Origin: WHSW01 sp963777775
GTDB lineage: Bacteria > Actinomycetota > Thermoleophilia > Solirubrobacterales > 70-9
DNA: 64,000 nucleotides
Assembly: GCA_963777775.1 (NCBI GenBank)
Contig: CAVZRL010000005.1
Location: 248,001 to 312,000 of the forward strand
Reading direction: 5' to 3'
Shown here: one piece after another, positions 18,336 through 26,023 of the stretch
Layout of the letters: each line of letters begins with the position of its first letter
Numbering within the stretch: position 1 is the stretch's first letter
The notes under the pieces: generated by a model
Told to the model about the DNA's origin: nothing
Databases searched by the model: none
The model's input: only the letters and a program-made list of their open reading frames with translations
Made by a program: the position numbers and the translations under genes

Positions 18336-20846
18336 CTAGCTGACGACGAAGTTGACCAGCCGGTCCGGCACCACGACCTCCTTGACGACCTGCTTGCCGT
18401 CGAGGTGGCGGCGCACGTTGTCGCTCGCCCGGGCGAGCTCGAGCAGCTCGGCCTCGGAGGCGCCGCTGGCGGCCTCGACCTGATCGCGGCGCTTGCCGTT
18501 GATCTGGACGACGAGGGTGAAGGTGTCGCGCTCGAGGAGCGCCTGATCGGCTTCAGGCCATGGTGCCTCCCAGACCCGCTCGCCCGTGAGCTGCTCGTAG
18601 ACCTCGCACCCCAGGTGCGGGGCGAAGGGGAAGATCAGCGAGGCGGCGGTCGCCGTCGCGAAGCGGAGGATCGCGGCTGCGGCGGGGTCGTCGTAGAGGC
18701 CGTCCTTGAGTCGGTAGGCGTCGTTGACGAGCTCCATCACCGCCGCGATCGCGGTGTGGAACTGGAAGCCGTGCTCGATGTCGCGGGTCGACTTGTCGAT
18801 CGCCCAGTGGGCCTTCGTGAGCAGGGCCCTGGCGTCGCCGGCTGGTTCGTCGCTCGTCGCTTGCCCCTCGTCGCTCGTCCGTGGCTCCGTGCGCTCGGCG
18901 ACCTCGTTTCCGAGCCGCCAGAGCCGGACGAGGAACCGGTGCACGCCCTCGACGCCCTCCTGGACCCAATCGCCGCCTCGCTCGGGCGGCCCGAGAAAGC
19001 AGACGTAGGTGCGAGCGGTGTCGGCGCCGTAGCGCTCGACGGTTTCGATCGCGCTCACCGTATTGCCCTTCGACGAGGACATCTTCGCGCCGTCGCGGGT
19101 GATCATGCCCTGGGTGAACAGGTTCGCGAACGGCTCCTGGATCTCGAGCTCGCCGATGTCCGAGAGCGCCTTGCAGAAGAAGCGCGAGTAGAGCAGGTGC
19201 AGGATCGCGTGCTCGACACCGCCGATGTACTGGTCGACCGGCATCCAGTAGTCGACCGGTGGGCGGGCCCAGGGCCGCTCGTCGTTGTGAGGGTCGAGGT
19301 AACGCAGGTAGTACCAGGAGGAATCGACGAAGGTGTCCATCGTGTCGGTCTCGCGGCGCGCCGGCGCGCCGCAGTTCGGGCAGGTCGTGCGCACCCAGTC
19401 CTCGACCGCTGCGAGCGGGCTCTTACCCTTCGGCGAGTAGTCCTCGACGTCGGGCAGCTCGACCGGGAGCTCGTCGTCGGGGACCGGCACTATTCCGTGC
19501 TCGGGGCAGTAGACGACCGGAATCGGGCAGCCCCAGTAGCGCTGGCGCGAGAGCAGCCAGTCTCGGAGACGGTAATTGACGGCGAAATCGCCGAGCCCAC
19601 GCTCGCGCAGCCACTCGGTGATCGCACCCTTGGCCTCGACCGAACCGAGGCCGGTGAACTCGCCCGAGTCGACCAGGACCTCGTCGTCGGTGTGTCCGAG
19701 AAACGCCTCCTCGAGCGGCGCCTCGCCGGCCTCGCGCGGCGCGACCACCCGCCGGATCGGGATCTCGAAGGCCGTGGCGAAGGCGAAGTCGCGCTCGTCG
19801 TGCGCGGGAACCGCCATCAACGCGCCGGTTCCGTACTCCATCAGGACGTAGTCGGCGACGAACATCGGGATCTGTTCGCCGTTGACGGGGTTGGTCACCG
19901 TGCGATCGAGCCGGACTCCGGTCTTGGTGCGCTCCTCCGAGGCGCGCTCCTCCGTGGATTCGCGGATCGACGCGTCGACGTAGTCGCGGACGGCCTGCTC
20001 CTGCCCGGTGCCGGCGGCGAGGCGCTCGACGGCGGTGTGCTCGGGCGCGACGGCAAAGAACGTGGCGCCGAAGAGCGTGTCCGGACGGGTGGTGAAGACG
20101 GGGAAGTCGATCCCGAGCTCCTCGCAGCTGAAGGTGACCTCGGCGCCCTCGGAGCGGCCGATCCAATTGCGCTGCATCGTCACCACGTGCTCGGGCCAGG
20201 ACTCGAGCAGGTCGAAATCGGCGAGCAGGCGGTCGGCGTAGTCGGTGATCTTGAAGAACCACTGCTCGAGGTTTCGCGATTCGACCAGCGACCCGCAGCG
20301 CTCACAGCGCCCGTCGATCACCTGCTCGTTGGCGAGCACCGTCTGGTCGACCGGGCACCACTGGACCGGGGCCTCGGCGCGATAGGCGAGGCCGTGCTCG
20401 AAGAGGCGGAGGAAGATCCACTGCGTCCACCGGTAATAGCTCGGCCAGTGGGTCGAGACCTCACGCGACCAGTCGATCGAGACGCCCCAAGCGTGGAACT
20501 GCTCGTGGTAGGCGGCGATCGAGGCCTCGACGGCGACCCGAGGGTGCTGGCCGGTCTTGATCGCGTTGTTTTCGGCCGGAAGCCCGAAGGCGTCGTAGCC
20601 CATCGGGTGTATGACCTGGAATCCGCGGCGTCGCCGAAAGTGGGCTATCGCGTCGCCGATCGAGTAGTTCTTGAGGTGGCCGACGTGGGGCTCGCCCGAG
20701 GGGTAGGGGAGCATCTCCAGCACGTAGCTCTTCGGCTTCGAAGCGTCGAACCCGGGCTCGCCGGGATTGGGCACCTCCCAGGTGCGCTCTTGTGCCCAGA
20801 CCGCCTGCCAGCGGCGCTCGATGTGATGCGGGTCGTAGCGCTCCAT
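18336..20846 (-). CDS. leuS: Leucine--tRNA ligase
   Basis: Class Ia aminoacyl-tRNA synthetase. The HIGH-type motif is in PYPSGEPHVGHLKNY, the KMSKS motif is KMSSSKGN (about residue 588), the CP1 editing domain carries the conserved TTRPDTLFGATF segment, and zinc-ribbon cysteines CERCGS and CPNCGAP are present. It has 836 residues, ATG start. The insert near residues 650-665 with EPRTSDEGQATSDEPAGD is a low-complexity loop. Confidence 0.97.
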   Translation of the reverse strand: MERYDPHHIERRWQAVWAQERTWEVPNPGEPGFDASKPKSYVLEMLPYPSGEPHVGHLKNYSIGDAIAHFRRRRGFQVIHPMGYDAFGLPAENNAIKTGQHPRVAVEASIAAYHEQFHAWGVSIDWSREVSTHWPSYYRWTQWIFLRLFEHGLAYRAEAPVQWCPVDQTVLANEQVIDGRCERCGSLVESRNLEQWFFKITDYADRLLADFDLLESWPEHVVTMQRNWIGRSEGAEVTFSCEELGIDFPVFTTRPDTLFGATFFAVAPEHTAVERLAAGTGQEQAVRDYVDASIRESTEERASEERTKTGVRLDRTVTNPVNGEQIPMFVADYVLMEYGTGALMAVPAHDERDFAFATAFEIPIRRVVAPREAGEAPLEEAFLGHTDDEVLVDSGEFTGLGSVEAKGAITEWLRERGLGDFAVNYRLRDWLLSRQRYWGCPIPVVYCPEHGIVPVPDDELPVELPDVEDYSPKGKSPLAAVEDWVRTTCPNCGAPARRETDTMDTFVDSSWYYLRYLDPHNDERPWARPPVDYWMPVDQYIGGVEHAILHLLYSRFFCKALSDIGELEIQEPFANLFTQGMITRDGAKMSSSKGNTVSAIETVERYGADTARTYVCFLGPPERGGDWVQEGVEGVHRFLVRLWRLGNEVAERTEPRTSDEGQATSDEPAGDARALLTKAHWAIDKSTRDIEHGFQFHTAIAAVMELVNDAYRLKDGLYDDPAAAAILRFATATAASLIFPFAPHLGCEVYEQLTGERVWEAPWPEADQALLERDTFTLVVQINGKRRDQVEAASGASEAELLELARASDNVRRHLDGKQVVKEVVVPDRLVNFVVS

Positions 20847-20898
20847 CCGCCCGATCTTACGAGCGCTGGGCGAGGCACCGGCGCCTGCCGTCCCCCGG

Positions 20899-21324
20899 CT
20901 AGCCGGCGCGCTCGAGCCGTTCGCGCAGCCGCGAGTCCTGCTCGCGCAGCTCCGGCGTCAGGTTGTCGCCGAAGTCCTCGGGCTCGAATACCGGGCGGAT
21001 CTCGACCACGCCCTCGTCGCCGGTCGGGTTCGGGATCCGCTTCACCCACTCGATCGCGTCCTCGAGCGAGCCGACCTTCCACAGCCAGTAGCCGGCGAGC
21101 AGCTCCTTCGTCTCCGCGAACGGGCCGTCGATCACCGTCCGCTCCTCGCCGGAGAAGCGCACGCGGGCGCCGTTCGAGCTCGGGTGCAGGCCGTCGCCGT
21201 CGAGCATCACCCCTGCCTCGACCAGCTCCTCGTTGAAGCGGCCCATCTCGGTCAGCAGCTCCTCGCTCGGCAGCTCGCCCGCCTCGCTCTGCTCCGTCGC
21301 CTTGATCAGCACCATCACTCGCAT
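20899..21324 (-). CDS. YciI family (DGPF-domain) protein
   Basis: A 141-residue YCII/DGPF domain protein with the hallmark DGPFAETKELLAGYW at about residues 63-77. Such proteins are common near actinobacterial sigma factors or as stand-alone proteins of unknown function. The ATG at 21324 is preceded by AAGGAG, which decides the start over an upstream in-frame codon. Confidence 0.88.
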   Translation of the reverse strand: MRVMVLIKATEQSEAGELPSEELLTEMGRFNEELVEAGVMLDGDGLHPSSNGARVRFSGEERTVIDGPFAETKELLAGYWLWKVGSLEDAIEWVKRIPNPTGDEGVVEIRPVFEPEDFGDNLTPELREQDSRLRERLERAG

Positions 21325-21433
21325 CAGGGTCTCCTTCCTCGTCGGTCTCGGGGCGTTGTCACCGGATCCCTTACCCGCGGCCGGCCGCCCTCTCACCCGA
21401 ACGTCGAACGAGGCGTGCAGGAATCGACAGCCA

Positions 21434-22102
21434 TCAGGCGGGAAGCCCGGCGACGAACTCGACGAATTTGTCGGTGTCGCGAAGCGGCGGGCCGTGGCCG
21501 GCGAGCACCAGCTTTGGCTTCAGCAGCGCCAGCTTGCGGATCGAGCGCCGATTCTCGCCCGGGTCCGTGGTGAAGTAGGGCTTGGGCTCGCGCAGCCGGG
21601 GGATGAGGGTCAGCGGGTCGGCGGTGTTGATCACGTCCCCGAGCACCAGCACACCGTCGGACTCGCGCCAGAAAGCGACGTGACCGGCGGAGTGGCCGGG
21701 AACGTCGATGACCTGAAAGCCGGCGACATCGTCGCCCTCGGCCAGCCGGCGGTCGACCGCGTGACCCGGCCCGGTGCAGGTGCGGAAGAAGAACCGGGCC
21801 ATGAGGTGGCTCGGCTGGCCCTCGCCGATCAGGACCGGGTCCTCGGCCGCGGCGACGTCGCGCTCGCCGACCCAGAACGGGATCCCGAGTCGTCCGCAGA
21901 CTTCGTGGCTGGCGCCCTGGTGGTCGGGATGGGCGTGGGTGAGCGCGTGGGCGTTGATCTGGCGGCCGTCGATCTGGCGCATGATCCGGCGGGTTGCGTA
22001 CCGGGTCGAGGCGTCGACCAGCACGTCGCCGATCACGTAGACGTTGATCGCGTTGGGCGGGAATCCGCTCAGCTGCCAGACCCCGTCGGCGAGCTGCCTC
22101 AT
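21434..22102 (-). CDS. MBL-fold metallo-hydrolase
   Basis: A 222-residue metallo-beta-lactamase-fold hydrolase. The metal motif HxHxDH is present in LTHAHPDHQG, with further ligands in VPGHSAGHV, LGDVINTAD and LAGHGPP. The substrate cannot be told from sequence. I chose the ATG at 22102 (MRQLADGVWQL), which matches the normal start of the domain; the upstream extension overlaps a tail that belongs to the next locus. Confidence 0.87.
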   Translation of the reverse strand: MRQLADGVWQLSGFPPNAINVYVIGDVLVDASTRYATRRIMRQIDGRQINAHALTHAHPDHQGASHEVCGRLGIPFWVGERDVAAAEDPVLIGEGQPSHLMARFFFRTCTGPGHAVDRRLAEGDDVAGFQVIDVPGHSAGHVAFWRESDGVLVLGDVINTADPLTLIPRLREPKPYFTTDPGENRRSIRKLALLKPKLVLAGHGPPLRDTDKFVEFVAGLPA

Positions 22103-22125
22103 CGCGCTGACCCTATCCAGGCACG

Positions 22126-22254
22126 CTAGGTGCGCGGGGGCGAAAGGCACGCGCACGGCTTGCCGCGGCGGGTGATCAGGAACGTCTCGCCGGCGGCGGC
22201 ACGCTCCATGTACCAGCCGAAGCGATTGCGGTACTCATGAGCGCCGAGAGTGAC
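22126..22254 (-). pseudogene. Phd/YefM-type antitoxin N-terminal remnant
   Basis: The 42 codons after the tRNA read VTLGAHEYRNRFGWYMERAA then GETFLITRRGKPCACLSPP, the N-terminal fold of prevent-host-death antitoxins (helix ELRNRFG, then GExFLITRRGKP). No ATG, GTG or TTG precedes the conserved part in this frame, and the protein ends right after the beta hairpin, so the toxin-binding C-terminus is missing. No toxin gene is adjacent. It is in frame with the endonuclease ORF upstream. Confidence 0.55.
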
Positions 22255-22773
22255 GCAGCCTGGGCGCTCACCGCGAGAGTGGAGCTGGTGGGACTCGAAC
22301 CCACGGCCTCCTGCATGCCATGCAGGCGCTCTGCCCAGCTGAGCTACAGCCCCAGACAACTCTTGATCGGCGGCCCAGTTTAGACAAGCGCGCTGGCCGT
22401 TCTTGGGTGGCGCAAGGCGGAGCAGAACCTGTCGTCTTTGGCCGATCAACTCGATCGGAAGCAAGTAGCACAGGTCGGTGTCTTCGCAGTACGCCGCGAT
22501 CGCATCTATCTGATCCGGTGTGTACGGCCGACGGATGAAGCCCTCCGGCCCCCTGCGGTTCGTCGCCGCTCGGACCGTGATCACCTCCCCGCTGCGCGAG
22601 GCCCACTTGCATTGGATTCGGAAGAACCGTCGGTCGACTTCGAACACCAGGTCATAGCGCTCGTGTTCAGTCATCGGGCGAAGCACTGGGATACCCAGCC
22701 GCGTCGCTTCTGCCGCAATTTTCAGCTCTGCGACGTTGCCCTTCAGGTTCGGATCGTGGTCGGACACGAACAC
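22126..22773 (-). CDS. PD-(D/E)XK endonuclease-like ORF reading through tRNA-Ala
   Basis: The first 135 or so residues resemble group I intron-associated-type PD-(D/E)XK endonucleases: GNVAELK with a conserved Glu16, then RYDLVFEVD with Asp41 and FRIQCKW with Gln54 and Lys56 as the nuclease core. There is no stop before the tRNA gene: the frame continues through the entire tRNA-Ala on the same strand and into a Phd/YefM-like tail ending at 22126. GTG start at 22773, or GTG 22767, inside a perfect inverted repeat. The coding part looks lower in GC than neighbouring genes, consistent with transfer. The functional 3' end is uncertain. Confidence 0.65.
   Translation of the reverse strand: MFVSDHDPNLKGNVAELKIAAEATRLGIPVLRPMTEHERYDLVFEVDRRFFRIQCKWASRSGEVITVRAATNRRGPEGFIRRPYTPDQIDAIAAYCEDTDLCYLLPIELIGQRRQVLLRLAPPKNGQRACLNWAADQELSGAVAQLGRAPAWHAGGRGFESHQLHSRGERPGCVTLGAHEYRNRFGWYMERAAAGETFLITRRGKPCACLSPPRT
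22280..22353 (-). tRNA. tRNA-Ala (anticodon GGC)
   Basis: A complete 74-nt cloverleaf on the minus strand. The acceptor stem GGGGCTG pairs with CAGCTCC, the D arm has AGCTCAGCTGGGCAGAGC, the anticodon stem CCTGC/GCAGG holds the loop ATGGCAT with anticodon GGC, and the T arm has GGTTCGAGTCCC. Discriminator A; CCA is not encoded. It lies wholly inside the open frame of the endonuclease-like gene. Confidence 0.96.
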
Positions 22774-22785
22774 ATGTTCGTGTCC
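22762..22785. repeat. Perfect 10-bp inverted repeat at the endonuclease start
   Basis: Arms GGACACGAAC and GTTCGTGTCC with a 4-base centre ACAT form an uninterrupted palindrome covering the GTG start codons of the endonuclease-like gene and lying 20 bp after the stop of the DivIVA-like gene. No T tract follows on either strand. An autoregulatory operator or a translational hairpin is more likely than a terminator. Confidence 0.75.
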
Positions 22786-22804
22786 GTTCCGGACGGAAAC
22801 GCCT

Positions 22805-23641
22805 CTACCCCGTCTCCGCCCCCACGTCCAGGACCAACCGGTCGAAGCGGCGGTCGCGAACCCGGAACTCGAACGGGGAGCGCTGCTCGAGCTCTTCGAG
22901 CAGCTCGACCGGCTCCGCGAGCTTCATCTCAAGCGTCGCGCGGCCCTGGGCGAAGCGCTTGACCGAGATCTCCGAGGTGGCTGTGATCCCGCCCGCCGCG
23001 TCCTCGAACCCGACCAGCTGGGAGAAGTCGTTCAGGGGCCCGACCTCGATCTCGATCCGGCCGTCGAACATGTCCGCCGCCGGCCGGACCCCGAATCCGG
23101 CGTCTGGCGGGGCGGGATCGGGCTCGGCATCCTCGACACCGATCCGCTCGAGCGCCTCGTGGATCTCGGACAGCATCCCCTCGCGCGCCTCGACCGGTCG
23201 CCGCGTGCACTCGGTGATTCGCTCGCTGAGCTCGGCCGCGTCGCGCAGCGCCCGGAGCCGGATCCGCGTCGCCTGGCCACGCGCCTGCGAGCGCACGGCC
23301 TCGAGGTCCTCGGCGAGCGTGACCAGCGCCTCGGTCGCCTGGCTTCCCTCCGCGCGCAGGCGCTCGAGCTCCGCGCCCGACCTCGCGAGCTCACGCTCAC
23401 GCTCGACGACGTGCCGCGAGAGCCGGTCGCAAACCCCCTCGAGATGATCGACGCGCTGCCGGCGGTCGTCGAGCCCGGCCCGCAGCTCGACGATCGCCGC
23501 CTTGCATTTGGCCAGCGACGCGTCGCGAACCGCCAACGCCTGCTCGACCTCTGCCAGTGACGCCTCATGTGCGGCGAGGGCCTCCTCGACCTCACTGCGG
23601 CGATATCCGAACAGCGACCTCTTGAATTCGCCCGTCGCGAT
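22805..23641 (-). CDS. DivIVA-domain coiled-coil protein
   Basis: About 278 residues. The N-terminus reads ATGEFKRSLFGYRRSEVEEA, which matches the membrane-binding DivIVA motif (F-x-R-x-L-x-GYRRxEV). A long coiled coil follows (about residues 25-130), then an acidic linker and a C-terminal beta-rich region of unknown type. DivIVA-like proteins act in polar growth or septum placement. The first canonical start is TTG at 23536, which would remove the whole DivIVA motif; the frame is closed by TAG at 23651-23653, leaving only CTT, TGG, CCG and ATC as candidate codons. I place the start at ATC 23641. Confidence 0.75.
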   Translation of the reverse strand: MATGEFKRSLFGYRRSEVEEALAAHEASLAEVEQALAVRDASLAKCKAAIVELRAGLDDRRQRVDHLEGVCDRLSRHVVERERELARSGAELERLRAEGSQATEALVTLAEDLEAVRSQARGQATRIRLRALRDAAELSERITECTRRPVEAREGMLSEIHEALERIGVEDAEPDPAPPDAGFGVRPAADMFDGRIEIEVGPLNDFSQLVGFEDAAGGITATSEISVKRFAQGRATLEMKLAEPVELLEELEQRSPFEFRVRDRRFDRLVLDVGAETG

Positions 23642-23687
23642 CGGCCAAAGCTAGGCTCCGCGTCGGACGGACGCGGCGCGTCGTCGG

Positions 23688-24107
23688 CTAGACGGCCGGC
23701 TCGCCGGCGATCGCGAGTTCGAGCCGCTCCGCCTCACCCCAGAGCTTCTCGAGCCTGTAGCGCTCGCGCATCTCCGGCACCATCACATGCAGGACGCAGT
23801 CGCCATAGTCGGCGAGCACCCAGCGGGCTTCGCTCTCTCCCTCGACCCGGGCCGGCAGCAGCCCGCGCTCGCGCTTGAGCCGGGCGTGCACCTCGTCGTG
23901 GATCGCCTTCGCCTGGCGCTCGTTGCGCGCCGTCACGATGACGAGGAAATCCGTGTAGCCGACCAGGTCGCCGACGTCGAGCGCGACGATCTGCTCGCCC
24001 TTCTTGTCGTCGGCGATCGCCGCGATCAGCCGCGCCAGCTCGGCGGCAGGGGTCGCAGCCACGGTACCTGCCCCGGAGGGCACCGGCTCGGGCCTTGCCC
24101 CGCTCAC
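23688..24107 (-). CDS. rsfS: Ribosomal silencing factor RsfS
   Basis: Binds ribosomal protein L14 and blocks subunit joining in starvation. The domain is recognisable by ALDVGDLVGYTDFLVIVTARN and the C-terminal segment WVLADYGDCVLHVMVPEMRERYRLEKLWG. It has 139 residues. The GTG start at 24107 overlaps the nadD stop as GTGA. Upstream extensions of the frame are antisense-like and overlap nadD. Confidence 0.93.
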   Translation of the reverse strand: MSGARPEPVPSGAGTVAATPAAELARLIAAIADDKKGEQIVALDVGDLVGYTDFLVIVTARNERQAKAIHDEVHARLKRERGLLPARVEGESEARWVLADYGDCVLHVMVPEMRERYRLEKLWGEAERLELAIAGEPAV

Positions 24108-24715
24108 GCCGCGACCGCCGCCATGTACAGGCCGCGCTCGGCGATCAGCTCCGCGACTGCACCCGGGACCAGGTAGCGGATCGGCCGTCGCTGGGCGACT
24201 CGGCGCCTGACGCTGCTCGATGAGACACCGATCTCCGGCATCCCGATCCACTCCACCCGCGCGCTCGCGCCGAGCCGTTCCAGCGTCGTCTCGGCCTCGT
24301 CGAGATCCGTTCCCGGCCGGCCCGCGATTCCGATCCGCGCCAGCTCGATCACCCGGGCGGGTTCGCGCCACTCATCGAGGTGTGCGGCGACGTCTGCTCC
24401 CATCAGGAAGGTGAGCTCGTCGTCGGGACGCCGGTCTCGCAACAGCTCCAAGGTACGGAAGGTGTAGGACAGGCCCTCGCGCTCGACCTCGATCGGATCC
24501 GCCTCGAGGAGATCGTCCCCAGCCGCGGCGAGCCGGGCCATCTCGAGCCGCAGCTCCGCCCCCGGCTCGGGGTCGATGCGCTTGTGCGGTGCTCGGCCTG
24601 AGGGGACCAGCAGCACCCTGTCGAGGCCGAGCTGTGAAGCCGCCTCCTGGGCCAGCACGAGGTGACCGATGTGGGGCGGGTTGAAGGCGCCCCCCAAGAC
24701 GCCGACGGAGCCGAT
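24104..24715 (-). CDS. nadD: Nicotinate-nucleotide adenylyltransferase
   Basis: Forms NaAD from NaMN and ATP. The nucleotidyltransferase motif GGAFNPPHIGH lies at the N-terminus and the C-terminal ISSTxIR-equivalent is GVSSSSVRRRV. The only canonical start is TTG at 24697, which begins inside the first beta strand and would leave just one residue before the GG. Reading upstream gives GSVGVLGGAF preceded by ATC at 24715, 2 bp after the proA stop and 5 bases after a GGGAG ribosome binding site. I therefore place the start at ATC 24715 (203 residues). Confidence 0.9.
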   Translation of the reverse strand: MGSVGVLGGAFNPPHIGHLVLAQEAASQLGLDRVLLVPSGRAPHKRIDPEPGAELRLEMARLAAAGDDLLEADPIEVEREGLSYTFRTLELLRDRRPDDELTFLMGADVAAHLDEWREPARVIELARIGIAGRPGTDLDEAETTLERLGASARVEWIGMPEIGVSSSSVRRRVAQRRPIRYLVPGAVAELIAERGLYMAAVAA

Positions 24716-24717
24716 CG

Positions 24718-25980
24718 CTACTCCCGCACTTGGCCGTCGCCGTGGATCACGTACTTGGTCGTCGTCAGCTCGCGCAGGCCGATCGGCCCGCGGGCGTGAA
24801 GCTTCTGGGTTGAATTGCCGATCTCGGCGCCCATCCCGAACACGTAGCCGTCGGTGAACCGCGTCGAGGCGTTGACCAGCACCACGGCCGCGTCGACGCC
24901 CTCCGTGAACTGCGCGGCGACCGCGTCGGAGCTGGTCACTATCGCCTCCGTGTGGCCGGTGCCGTGGGCGTTGATGTGCTCGATCGCCTCCGCCGCCGAA
25001 TCGACCACCCCGACCGCCATCTTCATCCCGTGATACTCGGTGTCCCAGTCGGCCTCGGCGGCGGCACCGACCTGCGTCTCACCCGCGGCAGCCTGGGTCC
25101 GCCCGTCGCCGACCAGCTCGACCCCGGCGGCGGCGAGGTCGGCGAGGATGCCGGGCAACAGCTCCCCGGCCACCTCGGCGTTGACGAGCAGCGTCTCGGC
25201 CGCGTTGCAGACCCCTGGCCGGTCGACCTTGGCGTTGTAGGCGATCCGGCGGGCCATCTCGAGGTCGGCATCGGAATCCACATAGACATGGCAGTTGCCG
25301 CCGGCCGCGTACAGCACCGGCACCGTCGCGATCTCCTTCAGCGCTTGCTTGAGGCCCTCCCCGCCTCGCGGGATGACGAGCTCGACCAGACCCTCGGCCC
25401 TGGCGAGTTGCTCGAGCTCGCTGCGGCTCCCGGCGAGCAATTCAACCGCGCCCTCGGGAAGCTCGGCATCGACCAGCGCCTCGCGGACGAGCGCCGCCAG
25501 CGCCGCGTTCGAGCGCTCGGCGTAGCTCGAGCCCCGGAGCACGATCGCGTTGCCGCTCTTGATGCAGAGCGCCGCGCAATCCACGGTCACGTTCGGACGC
25601 GCCTCGTAGATCACCGCGACCACGCCCAGCGGCACCCGGACCTTGCGAAGCTCGAGCCCGCTCTCGAGTGTCCGCTCCTCGAGCTGCTCGCCGACCGGGT
25701 CGGGAAGCGCGACGATCGCCCGCACGCCCTCGGCCATCGCCGCGATCCGCCGGTCGTCGAGCGCCAGCCGGTCGCGGAGGGCCTCACCGAGCCCGGCGGC
25801 GCGCTCGTCGGCGAGGTCGGCGGCGTTCGCCGCGAGCAGCTCGTCGGCGCGCTCGGTCAGCAGCTCGGCGAGCCGCTCGAGCGCCCGGTCCTTGCTCGCG
25901 GTGTCGGCGGTCGCGAGGGTTCGCGACGCCCGCTGGGCGCTTTCGCACGCCTCGAGAACGGTCCTCGCCGCGATCGCCAT
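24718..25980 (-). CDS. proA: Glutamate-5-semialdehyde dehydrogenase
   Basis: NADPH-dependent reduction of gamma-glutamyl phosphate in proline synthesis. Family segments GVVAVIYEARPNVTVDCAAL and the catalytic cysteine region RPGVCNAAETLLVN are present, and ELTTTKYVIHGDGQVR is at the C-terminus. It has 420 residues, ATG at 25980. It follows proB, which is upstream by about 40 bp. Confidence 0.95.
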   Translation of the reverse strand: MAIAARTVLEACESAQRASRTLATADTASKDRALERLAELLTERADELLAANAADLADERAAGLGEALRDRLALDDRRIAAMAEGVRAIVALPDPVGEQLEERTLESGLELRKVRVPLGVVAVIYEARPNVTVDCAALCIKSGNAIVLRGSSYAERSNAALAALVREALVDAELPEGAVELLAGSRSELEQLARAEGLVELVIPRGGEGLKQALKEIATVPVLYAAGGNCHVYVDSDADLEMARRIAYNAKVDRPGVCNAAETLLVNAEVAGELLPGILADLAAAGVELVGDGRTQAAAGETQVGAAAEADWDTEYHGMKMAVGVVDSAAEAIEHINAHGTGHTEAIVTSSDAVAAQFTEGVDAAVVLVNASTRFTDGYVFGMGAEIGNSTQKLHARGPIGLRELTTTKYVIHGDGQVRE

Positions 25981-26023
25981 GGTCAGCACAGGGTAGCGGC
26001 GGTCGCGCCCTCGTCGGCAGCGC

